Positions 29,770-38,856 of a stretch of 64,000 nucleotides of DNA are shown here, piece after piece (positions within the stretch are counted from its first letter, which is position 1; each line of letters starts with the position of its first letter). A model generated the notes under the pieces. The model did no database searches. It saw nothing but the letters and a program-made list of their open reading frames with translations, and was not told where the DNA came from. This stretch comes from Pseudomonas triclosanedens (lineage in GTDB: Bacteria > Pseudomonadota > Gammaproteobacteria > Pseudomonadales > Pseudomonadaceae). The position numbers and the translations under genes were made by a program. The stretch spans positions 1,922,001 through 1,986,000 of the forward strand of contig NZ_CP113432.1 in the NCBI RefSeq assembly GCF_026686735.1. The letters are read 5' to 3'.

Positions 29770-30204
29770 ATGGCAGATAACGATAAGCACTACTTCGGTA
29801 CCCAATTGGCCCAGGCTTCGCGTGCATGGCGAGCCGAGCTCGATCGCCGCCTGAGCCACCTCGGGCTGTCCCAGGCCCGCTGGCTGGTTCTGTTGCACCT
29901 GGCACGCCACTCCAACGCCCCCACCCAGCGCGAGCTGGCGCAATCCGTCGGTGTCGAAGGCCCGACGCTGGCCCGTCTGCTCGACGGCCTCGAGGCCCAG
30001 GGGCTGGTTCGCCGCCAGGCGGTCGCCGAGGACCGCCGCGCCAAGCGCATCGCCCTGACACCCAAGGCTGACGTGCTGATCGCAGACATCGAGAGCATCG
30101 CCGCTGCCGTCCGTAACGAGGTGCTCACCGGTATCTCCGAGGATGAGATCGCCCTCTGTCAAAAAGTCCTCAGCCGGATTCTCGGCAATCTCGAACGAAA
30201 CTGA
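29770..30204 (+). CDS. SlyA/MarR family transcriptional regulator
   Basis: 144 residues, the usual SlyA length. Order: N-terminal dimerisation helices (HYFGTQLAQASRAWRAELDRR), winged-helix recognition segment TQRELAQSVGVEGPTLARLLD, and wing with VAEDRRAKRIALT. The 'GVEGPTLARLLDGLEAQGLV' segment is closer to SlyA than to classical MarR. Such regulators often respond to aromatic carboxylates or redox signals and control envelope genes. A near-consensus SlyA palindrome overlaps its own promoter. The position next to the FimV-like gene matches PA3341 (memory). Confidence 0.9.
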   Translation: MADNDKHYFGTQLAQASRAWRAELDRRLSHLGLSQARWLVLLHLARHSNAPTQRELAQSVGVEGPTLARLLDGLEAQGLVRRQAVAEDRRAKRIALTPKADVLIADIESIAAAVRNEVLTGISEDEIALCQKVLSRILGNLERN

Positions 30205-30318
30205 GTAGCTCATCACGTTTTTCCGGTAACATAGCCATTTTTCTGGCGGTTTCATCGTGAGCCGCCAGCCGTTCACTCGGTCACCCCAAACCATTCGCCG
30301 GTTTTTCGACGATTTGTC

Positions 30319-30347
30319 TTGACCAAACCCTCGGCACCACCTAATCC
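30319..30347 (+). promoter_or_regulatory. Candidate promoter of the FimV-like gene
   Basis: TTGACC (30319-30324) and TAATCC (30342-30347) are spaced by 17 bp. The predicted transcript would carry a leader of about 145 nt before the ATG at 30500. The rest of the 295-bp gap (30205-30499) shows only a 7-bp hairpin at 30243-30268. Confidence 0.45.
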
Positions 30348-30499
30348 GTGATATCAATCGGCCTGTACCTTTCAGGTGCAGTGGTGGGGCGCGTGCGGTC
30401 TGCAGTCCGGCATGGCGATTTGAGTGTGTGGACAGGCAAAGCCTGCCGCTTTCGGGTGGTCAGGGAACGGCTAGCAGACCCGGACAATGGGATGGGGTT

Positions 30500-32584
30500 A
30501 TGGCTCGAATAAACAGAATTCCGCTGACGCTTGCTGCGCTTTCGGTGTTTGTTTCCGCTCACGCTAACGCCCTTGGGCTGGGGGAGATCACGCTGCATTC
30601 GGCGCTGAACCAGCCGCTGGATGCCGAGATCGCCCTGTTGCAGACGGGCGACATGACCTCCGACGAACTCATCGCCCACCTGGCGAGCCCCGCGGCTTTC
30701 GAGCAGGCGGGAGTCGAGCGCTTCATGTTCCTGCAGAACCTGCACTTCACTCCGGTCATTCGTGGTGGCCGCAGCTATATCAAGGTGGTTTCCACCCAGC
30801 CGGTACATGAGCCGTACCTCAATTTCCTGGTGGAAGTGGAGCGGCCCAACGGTCGCCTGCTGCGCGAATACACCGTGCTGCTCGATCCACCGAGCTACAG
30901 CAGTGCGCACAGCTCCGTCGCCGCCAGTATTCCAGCGGTCGACCGTGGCACATCCGGCCGTCGCACCGCGGCGGTTCGCAGCGCTCCGTCGGCGCCGCCG
31001 ATTCCGGCTGGCGAGGGGCGCTACACCACTGTGCGCAACGACACGCTGTGGAGCATCGCGTCGCGGATGAGCGGAACCGGCGCATCGCGCACCGCCCTGA
31101 TGGACAGCCTGCTGGCGCTCAACCCGCAAGCTTTCGTCAACGGCGACCCGCATCGCCTGAAGGTTGGCCAGACGCTGGTTCTGCCGCAGGGGCAGCAACT
31201 CGCCGGCGTCACTGCGGCGCCTGCACCCGCGCCAGTGCTGGAAAGGCCTGCCCCGGCGGCTCCCGGCACGCCAGAGGTAGCGCAGGTCGAGAACGACCTG
31301 GCGCAGGCCAACGCCCAGCGCGATCAATTGAACCAGCGCATGGACGAAATGCAGCGCCAGTTGGAAAACCTGCGGAAAGCCCTGGATAACCGCGACCAGC
31401 AAGTGCAGAGCCTGCAGGCTGAACTGGCGCGCCGTGCGTCGACCGCCACTCCCGAATCACCCGCTGCCGTGACGGCCACGCCAGCTGCGTCCAAGGCCGG
31501 GCAGCCGGCGCCGAGCCAGCCAGCGGCGGTTGTCGCGGCGCCCGCAACGCCATCCAGCGACGCGATGAATACCCAGTTCAGCCTCTGGCCCTGGCTGGCG
31601 GTTGGCGCCGCCGGCGCATTGCTGGTCGGCTTGCTGCTGATGCGCCGCAAGCGCACTGAAGAACCGCTGGAGAACACTGGTGTTCGCCTGGCGGCGAGCA
31701 AACCGATGCCCCCGGCCAAGCCGCTCGCGGCCGCCGTGGCGGTTCCGCTGGCCGCGCCGCGCCCGGTGGTGGTGTCTACGCCGGAGCCCGGTGTCGCGCG
31801 CCTGCCCGCAGCCAGCCCGGACAGCCTGGAAGGCGCGGACATCTATATCGCCTACGGCCGCTTCAGCCAGGCGCGCGACATGCTGCGCAAGGCCGTGGCC
31901 CAGGAGCCCAACCGCCGCGAGCTGCGCTCCAAGCTGTTGCTGGTGCTGGCGGAACTTGGCGATGTGGCCGGCTTCCATGAGCAGGAGCGCGAGCTGGTGG
32001 CGATCGGCGGCGACCAGAAGCAGATCGACCAGATCAAGTCGCGCTATCCGGCGATGCTGGTCCGTCCGGAAGACACACCGTCCGGCCCGACCAGTGAGAC
32101 TCTCACCGACTGGGACGACCTGGAGCTGGGCGATACCCCGGCGCCAGTCGAGAAGCCGGCTGCGCCCGAGACACAGCCCGACTTCGCGCTGAACCTCAGC
32201 GAGATGTCTCTGGACCTGGACTGGGACGCCCTCGATAACCCCTTCGAAGCGCCGCAACGCAGCAAGAACGCTGCACTGGCCGAACAGCCGATGCCGGCCG
32301 ACTTTCGCAGCAACCTGCACGAGCTGCCGGAGATCACCGAGCTGGACCTGGACGGCGAGCACGCCGGCATGTTCGGCAAGGCGAAAGAGGACGACCTGGT
32401 GTTCGACCTGCCGGAGAGCTCCGGCCACGAGCACGACGAACTGCTGGCCAGCCTCGACGAAGCCCGCGCCTGCATCGACCGTGGCAACCTGGATGAGGCC
32501 TATCGCATCCTCAAGCAGGTGATCGAGAACGGCGACTCCAAGGCCAAGGCCGAAGCGCGCGAGCTGCTGGCGCTGATTGCCTGA
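30500..32584 (+). CDS. FimV-like LysM protein
   Basis: 694 residues. Signal peptide with cleavage near HANA-LG, an N-terminal FimV-type domain (GEITLHSALNQPLDAEI), a LysM peptidoglycan-binding domain (about 173-232), a coiled coil (about 245-315), a Pro/Ala-rich linker, one membrane helix (about 360-382), and an acidic cytoplasmic part ending in the FimV C-terminal TPR-like domain (LDEARACIDRGNLDEAYRILKQVI). The layout is that of FimV/TspA proteins, which organise pole-localised type IV pili and c-di-GMP or cAMP signalling. It is shorter than canonical FimV (over 900 residues), so it is a paralogue (PA3340-like, memory) rather than FimV itself. Confidence 0.85.
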   Translation: MARINRIPLTLAALSVFVSAHANALGLGEITLHSALNQPLDAEIALLQTGDMTSDELIAHLASPAAFEQAGVERFMFLQNLHFTPVIRGGRSYIKVVSTQPVHEPYLNFLVEVERPNGRLLREYTVLLDPPSYSSAHSSVAASIPAVDRGTSGRRTAAVRSAPSAPPIPAGEGRYTTVRNDTLWSIASRMSGTGASRTALMDSLLALNPQAFVNGDPHRLKVGQTLVLPQGQQLAGVTAAPAPAPVLERPAPAAPGTPEVAQVENDLAQANAQRDQLNQRMDEMQRQLENLRKALDNRDQQVQSLQAELARRASTATPESPAAVTATPAASKAGQPAPSQPAAVVAAPATPSSDAMNTQFSLWPWLAVGAAGALLVGLLLMRRKRTEEPLENTGVRLAASKPMPPAKPLAAAVAVPLAAPRPVVVSTPEPGVARLPAASPDSLEGADIYIAYGRFSQARDMLRKAVAQEPNRRELRSKLLLVLAELGDVAGFHEQERELVAIGGDQKQIDQIKSRYPAMLVRPEDTPSGPTSETLTDWDDLELGDTPAPVEKPAAPETQPDFALNLSEMSLDLDWDALDNPFEAPQRSKNAALAEQPMPADFRSNLHELPEITELDLDGEHAGMFGKAKEDDLVFDLPESSGHEHDELLASLDEARACIDRGNLDEAYRILKQVIENGDSKAKAEARELLALIA

Positions 32585-32592
32585 CTCCGTCC

Positions 32593-32635
32593 CGGTATGA
32601 GAGAGCCCGGCCATGCGCCGGGCTTTTTCATACCG
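32593..32635 (+). terminator. Rho-independent terminator after the FimV-like gene
   Basis: Stem AGCCCGG / CCGGGCT with a 7-nt loop is followed by TTTTT. An outer arm pair GGTATGA / TCATACC extends the structure. It sits 9 bp after the stop, between two convergent genes. Confidence 0.85.
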
Positions 32636-32655
32636 CGAAGTCCCGAAGCCGGCGT

Positions 32656-34842
32656 TTAGAAGTTGCGCCCGAGGTTGATGTACACCGCGTGCTCGCTGGC
32701 GTCGTTCAGGCCGTAGCTGAACGACAGCGGCCCCAGTGGCGTCTCGAAGCCCATCAGCACGCTGGCAGCGTTGACGTAGCCGGTGTCGTAGCTGTTGTCG
32801 TTGTTCCACACCCGTCCGCGCTCCAGGCTGCCACCCAGGTAGAAGGGGAAGTCCAGCGGCAGGAACGAGCGCTCGGTGAGCCGGCGGTAGTAGATCACCC
32901 GGCCCAGGCTGTAGTTCTGCCCCGCCAGCGCGTCCTGGCGATAGCCTGAAAGTTGCCGGGCGCCGCCGAGCAGGAAGCTCGACACCACTACTTCGGCGTC
33001 GTCGATGGTGCGGCCATAGCCGCCGCCCAGCACGAAGGTGTTCGGTCCGCTGCTCAGGGCCTTGTCCAGGCGAATGTCCCACTGCCGATAGCGATCGTCG
33101 TCGCCCAGCGATGGCGTGTGCTCGCGGAAGGATGTCTGGATGTTCTCGCCTTCGCGGGGGAAGTCCACATTGTCCATCGTGTCGAAGGAGTACTGCAGTT
33201 GCGCGTAGCCTTCGTTGAAATGGAAGTCCGGCAGGTCCTGCTCGCCCACGCGTACTTCAGCTTTGCCGTAAGCCTGCGCCACGCCCAGGCGGATCTCGCC
33301 GTTGTTGGCGATCTGCCGGCCGAGGTTGAGGCCGTAGCCGTAGCGCTCGAGGCGGTACTCGGCGATGGGGTCGTCATCGTCGGTGGCTTCGACGTTCTGC
33401 GCTTCGTTGAACAGGTAGGGCGCGACGAAGTAGCGCGAGCCCACGTCCAGCGGCTGATAGAATTCGCTGTAGAGCTCCTGGTGGTCGCCGATCTGCAGGC
33501 GTGTCAGCCATTCTGCGCCGAGGCGGTTGATGCCGTTCATGCGGTAGCTGGCGCCGACGTTGAAGGTGCTGTCGCCACGCAGGTCGTCGGAGAGGTTCAG
33601 GCCCAGGCGCAGGTAGTCGGTGCCGCTGCGCTTGCCGTAGGCGTGGATCACCAGCGCGTTGCCGTCCTTCTTGTGCACCACCCGGTATTGCACCTGGTCG
33701 AAGTAGTCGAGGCCGTAGAGAGTGCTCATGTCCCGCTGCAGGCGTTCGAGATCGAGACGCTCGCCCAGCGGCTGGCGAATGTAGTGGCGGATGACGTCGT
33801 CGCTGACCTTGGAGTTGTTCTCCACTTCGATGCGGTCGATCACCGGCTGGCGCTCGCCGGGGGTGCGCGCTTCGTTCAGGGCCAGGGCATGTTCATCCTC
33901 GCTCTGGCGCAAGGTAGCCAGGCGTGGCGCGAGGATGGTGGCGGCGCGGTAGCCGGCGTCGATCAGTTGCGGCACGCGGCCGAAGTCGGTTGAGCTGTAG
34001 CCGCTTAGCGGCGGCTGGATCAGCACGTCACTGGTCTTCAGGGTGGCCAGTTGGGCTTCGGAATTCTTGCGGGTCATCAGCGTGACGGACTGGTTGAGCA
34101 TGTCGACCACGGTGGTCAGTTGCTTGCGGTCGAGCAGCGGGTTGCCGATGTCGACCACGATCACCACGTCAACGCCCATCTGCCGCGCGACATCCACGGG
34201 AATATTGTCCACCATGCCGCCGTCCACCAGCAGCTTGCCGTCGACGTCGACCGGGGCGAACACCGCCGGGATCGACATGCTGGCGCGGATCGCCTGGGGC
34301 AGGTGGCCCTTGCGGAACACCACTTTCTCGCCGGTGGCGATATCAGTGGCCACCGCGCGGAAGGGGATGGCCAGTTTGTCGAAGTCGCGGGTGTCGCTGG
34401 TATGCACCAGCAGGCTTTCCAGCAGCATCGACAGGTTCTGCCCCTGGATCGCACCGAGCGGCAGGCCGAGGGTTCCGTCGTCGCGGAAGCTGAGTTTCTG
34501 CTTCACCAGGAAATCGCGGTCGTCCTGTTTGCGCCGGAACGGTACGTCGACCCGTGGCGGGGAGTCGGAAAGCGCCTGTTTCCAGTCCAGCGTCAGGGCG
34601 AGTTTTTCCAGTTCGTCCGGGGTGTAGCCGGCGGCGTAGAGACCGCCGATGACCGCGCCCATACTGGTGCCGGCGATAGCGTCGACGTGGATGCCCTGTT
34701 CGTCCAGCGCCTTGAGCACGCCGATGTGCGCCAGGCCACGGGCGGCGCCGCCGGACAGAACCAGGCCGATCTTCGGCGGCGCGGCGGCCGCCTGGGTGGC
34801 GAGCGGGAGGAGCAGGAGCAGGGCGAACAGCAGGCGTCGCAT
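32656..34842 (-). CDS. plpD: Patatin-like phospholipase, type Vd autotransporter
   Basis: 728 residues. Signal peptide (about 1-20), patatin domain (about 25-220) with oxyanion loop SGGAARG, nucleophile elbow GTSMG and catalytic Asp in VDGGMVDN, then a POTRA domain (about 320-390) and a C-terminal beta-barrel ending in an aromatic residue (INLGRNF). This is the PlpD architecture: a class A1 phospholipase exported to the surface through its own 16-strand barrel. Length and domain order match PlpD (PA3339) and so does the position between the FimV-like and Rdx genes. All catalytic residues are present. Confidence 0.93.
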   Translation of the reverse strand: MRRLLFALLLLLPLATQAAAAPPKIGLVLSGGAARGLAHIGVLKALDEQGIHVDAIAGTSMGAVIGGLYAAGYTPDELEKLALTLDWKQALSDSPPRVDVPFRRKQDDRDFLVKQKLSFRDDGTLGLPLGAIQGQNLSMLLESLLVHTSDTRDFDKLAIPFRAVATDIATGEKVVFRKGHLPQAIRASMSIPAVFAPVDVDGKLLVDGGMVDNIPVDVARQMGVDVVIVVDIGNPLLDRKQLTTVVDMLNQSVTLMTRKNSEAQLATLKTSDVLIQPPLSGYSSTDFGRVPQLIDAGYRAATILAPRLATLRQSEDEHALALNEARTPGERQPVIDRIEVENNSKVSDDVIRHYIRQPLGERLDLERLQRDMSTLYGLDYFDQVQYRVVHKKDGNALVIHAYGKRSGTDYLRLGLNLSDDLRGDSTFNVGASYRMNGINRLGAEWLTRLQIGDHQELYSEFYQPLDVGSRYFVAPYLFNEAQNVEATDDDDPIAEYRLERYGYGLNLGRQIANNGEIRLGVAQAYGKAEVRVGEQDLPDFHFNEGYAQLQYSFDTMDNVDFPREGENIQTSFREHTPSLGDDDRYRQWDIRLDKALSSGPNTFVLGGGYGRTIDDAEVVVSSFLLGGARQLSGYRQDALAGQNYSLGRVIYYRRLTERSFLPLDFPFYLGGSLERGRVWNNDNSYDTGYVNAASVLMGFETPLGPLSFSYGLNDASEHAVYINLGRNF

Positions 34843-34911
34843 AGAGGCGGGAGTCCGGTGGGTGCTTCAGGCCGGTATTATAGGTGCGAGACCCGCTGCC
34901 GAGACTGACTC

Positions 34912-35196
34912 ATGCCCCACACCAAAGCCGAAATCGTCATTACCTATTGCACCCAGTGCCAGTGGCTGCTGCGCGCCGCCTGGCTGGCGCAGGAGCTGCT
35001 CAGCACCTTCGGCGACGATCTGGGCAAGGTCAGCCTGGTGCCCGGCACTGGCGGGGTGTTCCGGATCACCTGCGATGGCGAGCAGATCTGGGAGCGCAAG
35101 GCCGACGGCGGCTTCCCGGAGGCCAAGGTGCTAAAGCAGAGGGTGCGTGACCGTATCGACCCTCTGCGCGACCTGGGGCATAACGACCGTTCGTGA
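34912..35196 (+). CDS. SelT/SelW/SelH (Rdx) family protein
   Basis: 94 residues with the thioredoxin-like Rdx fold. The redox motif CTQC sits near the N-terminus (ITYCTQCQWLLRAAW), where eukaryotic relatives have Cys-x2-Sec; here both are ordinary cysteines. The conserved GTGGVF and ADGGFPE motifs follow. Likely a small cytoplasmic thiol oxidoreductase; the partner is unknown. Divergent from plpD with 69 bp between starts, and 113 bp before hldD. Confidence 0.88.
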   Translation: MPHTKAEIVITYCTQCQWLLRAAWLAQELLSTFGDDLGKVSLVPGTGGVFRITCDGEQIWERKADGGFPEAKVLKQRVRDRIDPLRDLGHNDRS

Positions 35197-35215
35197 ATCG
35201 GCGAAAGATGTTTTC

Positions 35216-35229
35216 GTTAGCAGGCTAAC
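35216..35229. promoter_or_regulatory. SlyA-type operator upstream of hldD
   Basis: GTTAGC-AG-GCTAAC is a perfect 6+2+6 palindrome whose core TTAGCAGGCTAA differs from the SlyA consensus TTAGCAAGCTAA at one base. It lies 20 bp after the Rdx stop and about 80 bp before the hldD start. It carries the same half-sites as the site before the SlyA/MarR gene at 29770. Confidence 0.55.
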
Positions 35230-35309
35230 TTCTTTGCTTCATATCAACGGGGTACGGCCGTTCCACTCGTAGTCTGATGGCATCCATTCTCCGCAGGGCA
35301 TGCCTGACC

Positions 35310-36302
35310 ATGAGCATCATCGTCACAGGCGCTGCCGGCTTTATCGGCAGCAACCTCGTCAAAGCGCTGAACCAGCGCGGCGAGACCGAGATCATTGCGG
35401 TCGACGATCTGACCGATGGCGACAAGTTCGTCAATCTCGCCGACTGCGACATCAGCGATTACCTCGACAAGCGCGATTTCATCGAGCGCTACGCACGTGG
35501 CGACTTCGGCGTGGTGCGTGCGCTGCTCCACCAGGGCGCGTGCTCCAGCACGATGGAGCGCGATGGCCGCTACATGATGGACAACAACTATCGCTACAGT
35601 TGCCAGTTGCTCGATGCCAGCCTGTCGCTGGGCGTACCGTTCCTCTATGCCTCGTCGGCGGCGGTCTACGGTGGCGGCCGGGAGTTCCGCGAGACGCGCG
35701 CCTGCGAGCGCCCGCTGAACGTCTACGGCTACTCCAAGTTCCTCTTCGACCAGCGCGTGCGCAAGGTGCTGCCTGCTGCGCGCAGCCAGATCGCCGGCTT
35801 CCGCTACTTCAACGTCTACGGTCCGCGTGAACAGCACAAGGGTCGCATGGCGTCGGTGGCCTTCCACTGCTTCAACCAGTTCCGCGAGAGCGGCAAGGTC
35901 AAGCTGTTCGGCCAGTACGGCGACTACCCCGCAGGCGGCCATCTGCGCGATTTCGTGTCGGTGGAGGACGTGGCGAAGGTCAATATGCATTTCCTCGATC
36001 ATCCCGAACGAAGCGGTATCTTCAACCTGGGCAGCGGTCGCGCGCAGCCGTTCAATGACGTGGCGCTTGCGGTGATCAATGCCCTGCGCACCCAGCAGGA
36101 CCTGCAACCGCTGGCGCTGGATGCGGCGATCCGCCTGGGCCTGCTGGAGTACACCGAGTTCCCCGATGAGCTGCGCGGCAAGTACCAGTGCTACACCTGC
36201 GCCGACATCGAGTTCCTCCGCGAGGCAGGTTACCGCGCGCCGATGATGGGCGTGGATGAGGGCGTCGAGCGCTATTGCCGGTGGCTCTTGCAGCAGGACT
36301 GA
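35310..36302 (+). CDS. hldD: ADP-L-glycero-D-manno-heptose 6-epimerase
   Basis: 330 residues, extended SDR/epimerase family. NADP-binding loop [10 protein letters not shown], active-site Tyr and Lys in YGYSKFLFD, and family block [20 protein letters not shown]. It epimerises ADP-D-glycero-heptose at C6 to supply heptose for the inner core of lipopolysaccharide; also called rfaD. The ATG at 35310 gives the family N-terminus [10 protein letters not shown]; the frame extends 33 bp upstream without conserved sequence. A SlyA-type palindrome lies in its upstream region. Confidence 0.95.
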   Translation: MSIIVTGAAGFIGSNLVKALNQRGETEIIAVDDLTDGDKFVNLADCDISDYLDKRDFIERYARGDFGVVRALLHQGACSSTMERDGRYMMDNNYRYSCQLLDASLSLGVPFLYASSAAVYGGGREFRETRACERPLNVYGYSKFLFDQRVRKVLPAARSQIAGFRYFNVYGPREQHKGRMASVAFHCFNQFRESGKVKLFGQYGDYPAGGHLRDFVSVEDVAKVNMHFLDHPERSGIFNLGSGRAQPFNDVALAVINALRTQQDLQPLALDAAIRLGLLEYTEFPDELRGKYQCYTCADIEFLREAGYRAPMMGVDEGVERYCRWLLQQD

Positions 36303-36587
36303 TGCCGCCGGTTTTACCCAGTCTTTACCCAGTGCTGACACTCAGGCGATGCAGAACGCGCGATCATTGCACCCAGCACATCGGCACCGCCCGCCAACGA
36401 TCGCAAGGGCAATGAGTGGGCAGGGTGCCGTGTCGATCGAATGCTTCCGGTCTCGCGCCGGACACCCGACAGGCCGCTTCGCAGGCTGTCATGCGAGGAG
36501 TTTCTGGCAGTCCCTCCCCAGGGGCAGAAATTCGAGATCCGCATGCTGCGAGGCGGCCTTTCTTTTTGTACTCAACACAGCCGGATG

Positions 36588-37454
36588 TCACGCCGTACTG
36601 CGTGCGCTGAGAAACGTCGCGAAGATGATCAGCGTGCCACCGGCCAGCATGCGCAGGCTCGGCTGCTCGCCGAACAGCAGCGCCGCGAAGGCGATGCCGT
36701 AGACCGGCTCCAGGGCGAAGATCACCGCGGCGGTGCGCGCCTTGATCAGCCGCAGGCTGGCGACGAACAGACTGTGCGCGACGCCCGTGCAGAGCACCCC
36801 CAGCAGCACCAGCCATAGCCAGTCCAGCGCGCGTACCTGGGGCAGCCCGGTGAGAGCCAGCGGCAGCAGGCAGACGATGATCGTGAGGTTCTGCCACAGT
36901 GCCGCCTGGATCGGGTCGACGCCGCGCACGCTGACCCGGTTGGCCAGCGAGAGCAGGGCGAACAGCAGGCCCGAGAGTGTGCCCCAGAGCAGGCCGAGAG
37001 TGGCGCCATCGCTGAAGTCCAGGCTGGGCGTGACCATCACCAGGCCGATGCACACCAGAGCCACCACGACGTATTCGCCGCGGCGGATGCGCTCACGGAA
37101 CAGCAGCCCTTCGAGCAGCACCGTGAAGGCCGGGAAGCTGGCGAAGCCCAGCGTCGCCACGGCGACGTTGCCGACCTTCACCGCCAGGAAGAACGTCAGC
37201 CAGTGCGCGCACAGCAACAGTCCGCTGCCTATCAGCATGGCCGCCTGTTTCAGCGACGGGCGCGCCTGCTGGCGGAGGTGGCTGGCGAATACCGCTGCCA
37301 GCGACAACGAACCGAACAGCGCGCGGCCGAAGACGATCAGCAGCGGGCCGGCGAGGATGAGTTTGCCGAAGATGCCGGACAGTCCGAACATCAGGGCGCC
37401 GATGTGCAGGCCGATCAGGGCGCTGCGGGAAGTGAGCTGGGGAACACGCATCAT
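36588..37454 (-). CDS. DMT superfamily exporter (EamA domains)
   Basis: 288 residues with ten hydrophobic segments arranged as two EamA repeats (about 10-140 and 150-285). Family members export amino acids or other metabolites by proton antiport; the substrate cannot be told. The second repeat ends with the typical EPVYGIAFAALLFGEQ motif. It is transcribed leftward; csaA lies 82 bp upstream on the same strand. Confidence 0.88.
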   Translation of the reverse strand: MMRVPQLTSRSALIGLHIGALMFGLSGIFGKLILAGPLLIVFGRALFGSLSLAAVFASHLRQQARPSLKQAAMLIGSGLLLCAHWLTFFLAVKVGNVAVATLGFASFPAFTVLLEGLLFRERIRRGEYVVVALVCIGLVMVTPSLDFSDGATLGLLWGTLSGLLFALLSLANRVSVRGVDPIQAALWQNLTIIVCLLPLALTGLPQVRALDWLWLVLLGVLCTGVAHSLFVASLRLIKARTAAVIFALEPVYGIAFAALLFGEQPSLRMLAGGTLIIFATFLSARSTA

Positions 37455-37536
37455 GCCAGTGAGCCCGCCCTGGGGGCGGGGGCGTCATTCAAGGGAAGAT
37501 TGTGTGCCGCGGTATCCGGCACATGGCGAAGGGGAC

Positions 37537-37878
37537 TCAAGCCAGGCGGGCGCCGTTGGGCAGCGGCTTGTCGAAGCCGGCCAGCACCACCTTGTCGTCG
37601 CTGTCGTAGACGCCGGTGACCAACACTTCCGAGCGCACGCCAGCGATGGACTTGGGCGCGAAATTGCACACGCACAGCACCTGGCGGCCGAGCAGCTCAT
37701 CGATGGCGTAGTGGGCGGTGATCTGCGCGCTGGAGGTTTTCAGCCCCAGCGGGCCGAGGTCGACCTGCAGGATGTAGGCGGGCTTGCGTGCCTTGGTGTT
37801 GGGTTCGGCGTGGACGATGGTGCCCACGCGCAGTTCGACGCGCTCGAAATCCTGCCACTCGATGGTGTCTGCCGACAT
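37537..37878 (-). CDS. csaA: CsaA-type tRNA-binding protein
   Basis: 113 residues, a single EMAP-II/OB-fold tRNA-binding domain, starting with VELRVGTIVHAEP and ending in NGARLA. This is the stand-alone form related to the C-terminus of methionyl-tRNA synthetase and to YgjH. CsaA has been described as binding tRNA and as a chaperone-like protein. No other domain is present. It is followed by the DMT exporter gene on the same strand and preceded by an AraC regulator. Confidence 0.9.
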   Translation of the reverse strand: MSADTIEWQDFERVELRVGTIVHAEPNTKARKPAYILQVDLGPLGLKTSSAQITAHYAIDELLGRQVLCVCNFAPKSIAGVRSEVLVTGVYDSDDKVVLAGFDKPLPNGARLA

Positions 37879-37950
37879 CGCTGCTCTCTTGTTGATGACC
37901 TTCGATGGCCGGCAGTCTAGGCGGTCCGCGTCCGGCTGTCTGTCGCGGGG

Positions 37951-38715
37951 CTAGCGGGAATTGTCGCGTGCCTCCTGGCGCAACTGGCGCGGTGTGGTGC
38001 CGAACTGGCGCACCAGTGCGGCGGTGAAGGCGCTTTGCGAGGCGTAGCCGACTCGCGCGGCGATCTCGCCGACCGGCAGGCGGGTGCCGCGAAGCATATC
38101 GCGCGCCTGTTGCAGACGCCGTTGGCGCACGTAGTCCATTGGCGTCTGGCCGGTCTCGCCGAGGAATCGGGTGTGGAAGCGTGCGGCGGAGAGCCCGGCG
38201 AGCCGCGCCAGGTCGGCGACCTGCAACGGGTGCGCGGCGTGCCGGTCGATGTAGCTGTCGAGACTGGCCAGCGGCAGTTGTGCCGGTTCTTCCCGGCGCT
38301 GCTGGCCGGCGGCGAGGCTTGCCAGCAGGAGAATGGCGCCCTGGCGGGCGAGCACCGGGTCGTCGAGCGAGCTGTTGGCCAGCCAGTGCACCAGTTGCCC
38401 CTGGTCGCCGCTGAGCAGGCGCTGGCCGGGGGTTTCCAGCAGCCGGCGGCCGGCGTCGGCGTGCTGGCCGAGGCCGCCGAGCAGGTCGTCTTCATCGTCC
38501 AGGTCGATCACCAGGCAGCGGCTGCCCTCGGGGCTGGCGCAGGCGTGATGGGTGTCGCGCGGGACCACCGCGAAGCTCTGCCGGGTGACCAGGCTGCCGC
38601 GCCCGCCGACTTCGAAGTCCAGGCTGCCGGAAAGCCCCAGCACCAGTTGAGCATGGCTGTGGCTGTGGGCGAGATGGTCGTGGGTGTAGGTACGCAGGGA
38701 CAGGATCTGGCTCAT
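37951..38715 (-). CDS. AraC family transcriptional regulator
   Basis: 254 residues. N-terminal cupin-type sensing domain (about 10-95, with THDHLAHSHSHAQLVLGL) and C-terminal pair of helix-turn-helix motifs (about 155-250), ending with VGYASQSAFTAALVRQFGTTPRQLR, the AraC signature. The His-rich cupin strand is usual for regulators of exporter genes. The DMT exporter two genes downstream on the same strand is a plausible target (inference). Confidence 0.9.
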   Translation of the reverse strand: MSQILSLRTYTHDHLAHSHSHAQLVLGLSGSLDFEVGGRGSLVTRQSFAVVPRDTHHACASPEGSRCLVIDLDDEDDLLGGLGQHADAGRRLLETPGQRLLSGDQGQLVHWLANSSLDDPVLARQGAILLLASLAAGQQRREEPAQLPLASLDSYIDRHAAHPLQVADLARLAGLSAARFHTRFLGETGQTPMDYVRQRRLQQARDMLRGTRLPVGEIAARVGYASQSAFTAALVRQFGTTPRQLRQEARDNSR

Positions 38716-38771
38716 CTGGGGCCGCTCATCTGGGGCTACGGTGGCTGGCCATCAGTCTAGCGCGGCGCGGC

Positions 38772-38800
38772 CTGTAACGGGACTGTCGCCAGTCGGTCAT
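38772..38800 (+). promoter_or_regulatory. PHO-box-like tandem half sites upstream of plcP
   Basis: Three 7-bp units, CTGTAAC, CTGTCGC and CGGTCAT, are separated by exactly 4 bp each (11-bp period), matching the PhoB half-site CTGTCAT at 5, 5 and 6 of 7 positions. The block ends 56 bp before the plcP ATG. PhoB control fits the phosphate-stress role of plcP-agt. Confidence 0.65.
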
Positions 38801-38856
38801 GGTGGCTTCACCGCGAGCGCAGAAGATCGGACAAACCCCTCTGGAGGTCGCCGACG

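Noticed and set aside
36303..36587. Possible small gene between hldD and the DMT exporter
   Set aside because: Open frames here are Arg/Ser/Pro-rich shadows without ribosome-binding sites; only a short TTTACCCAGT direct repeat was seen just after hldD.
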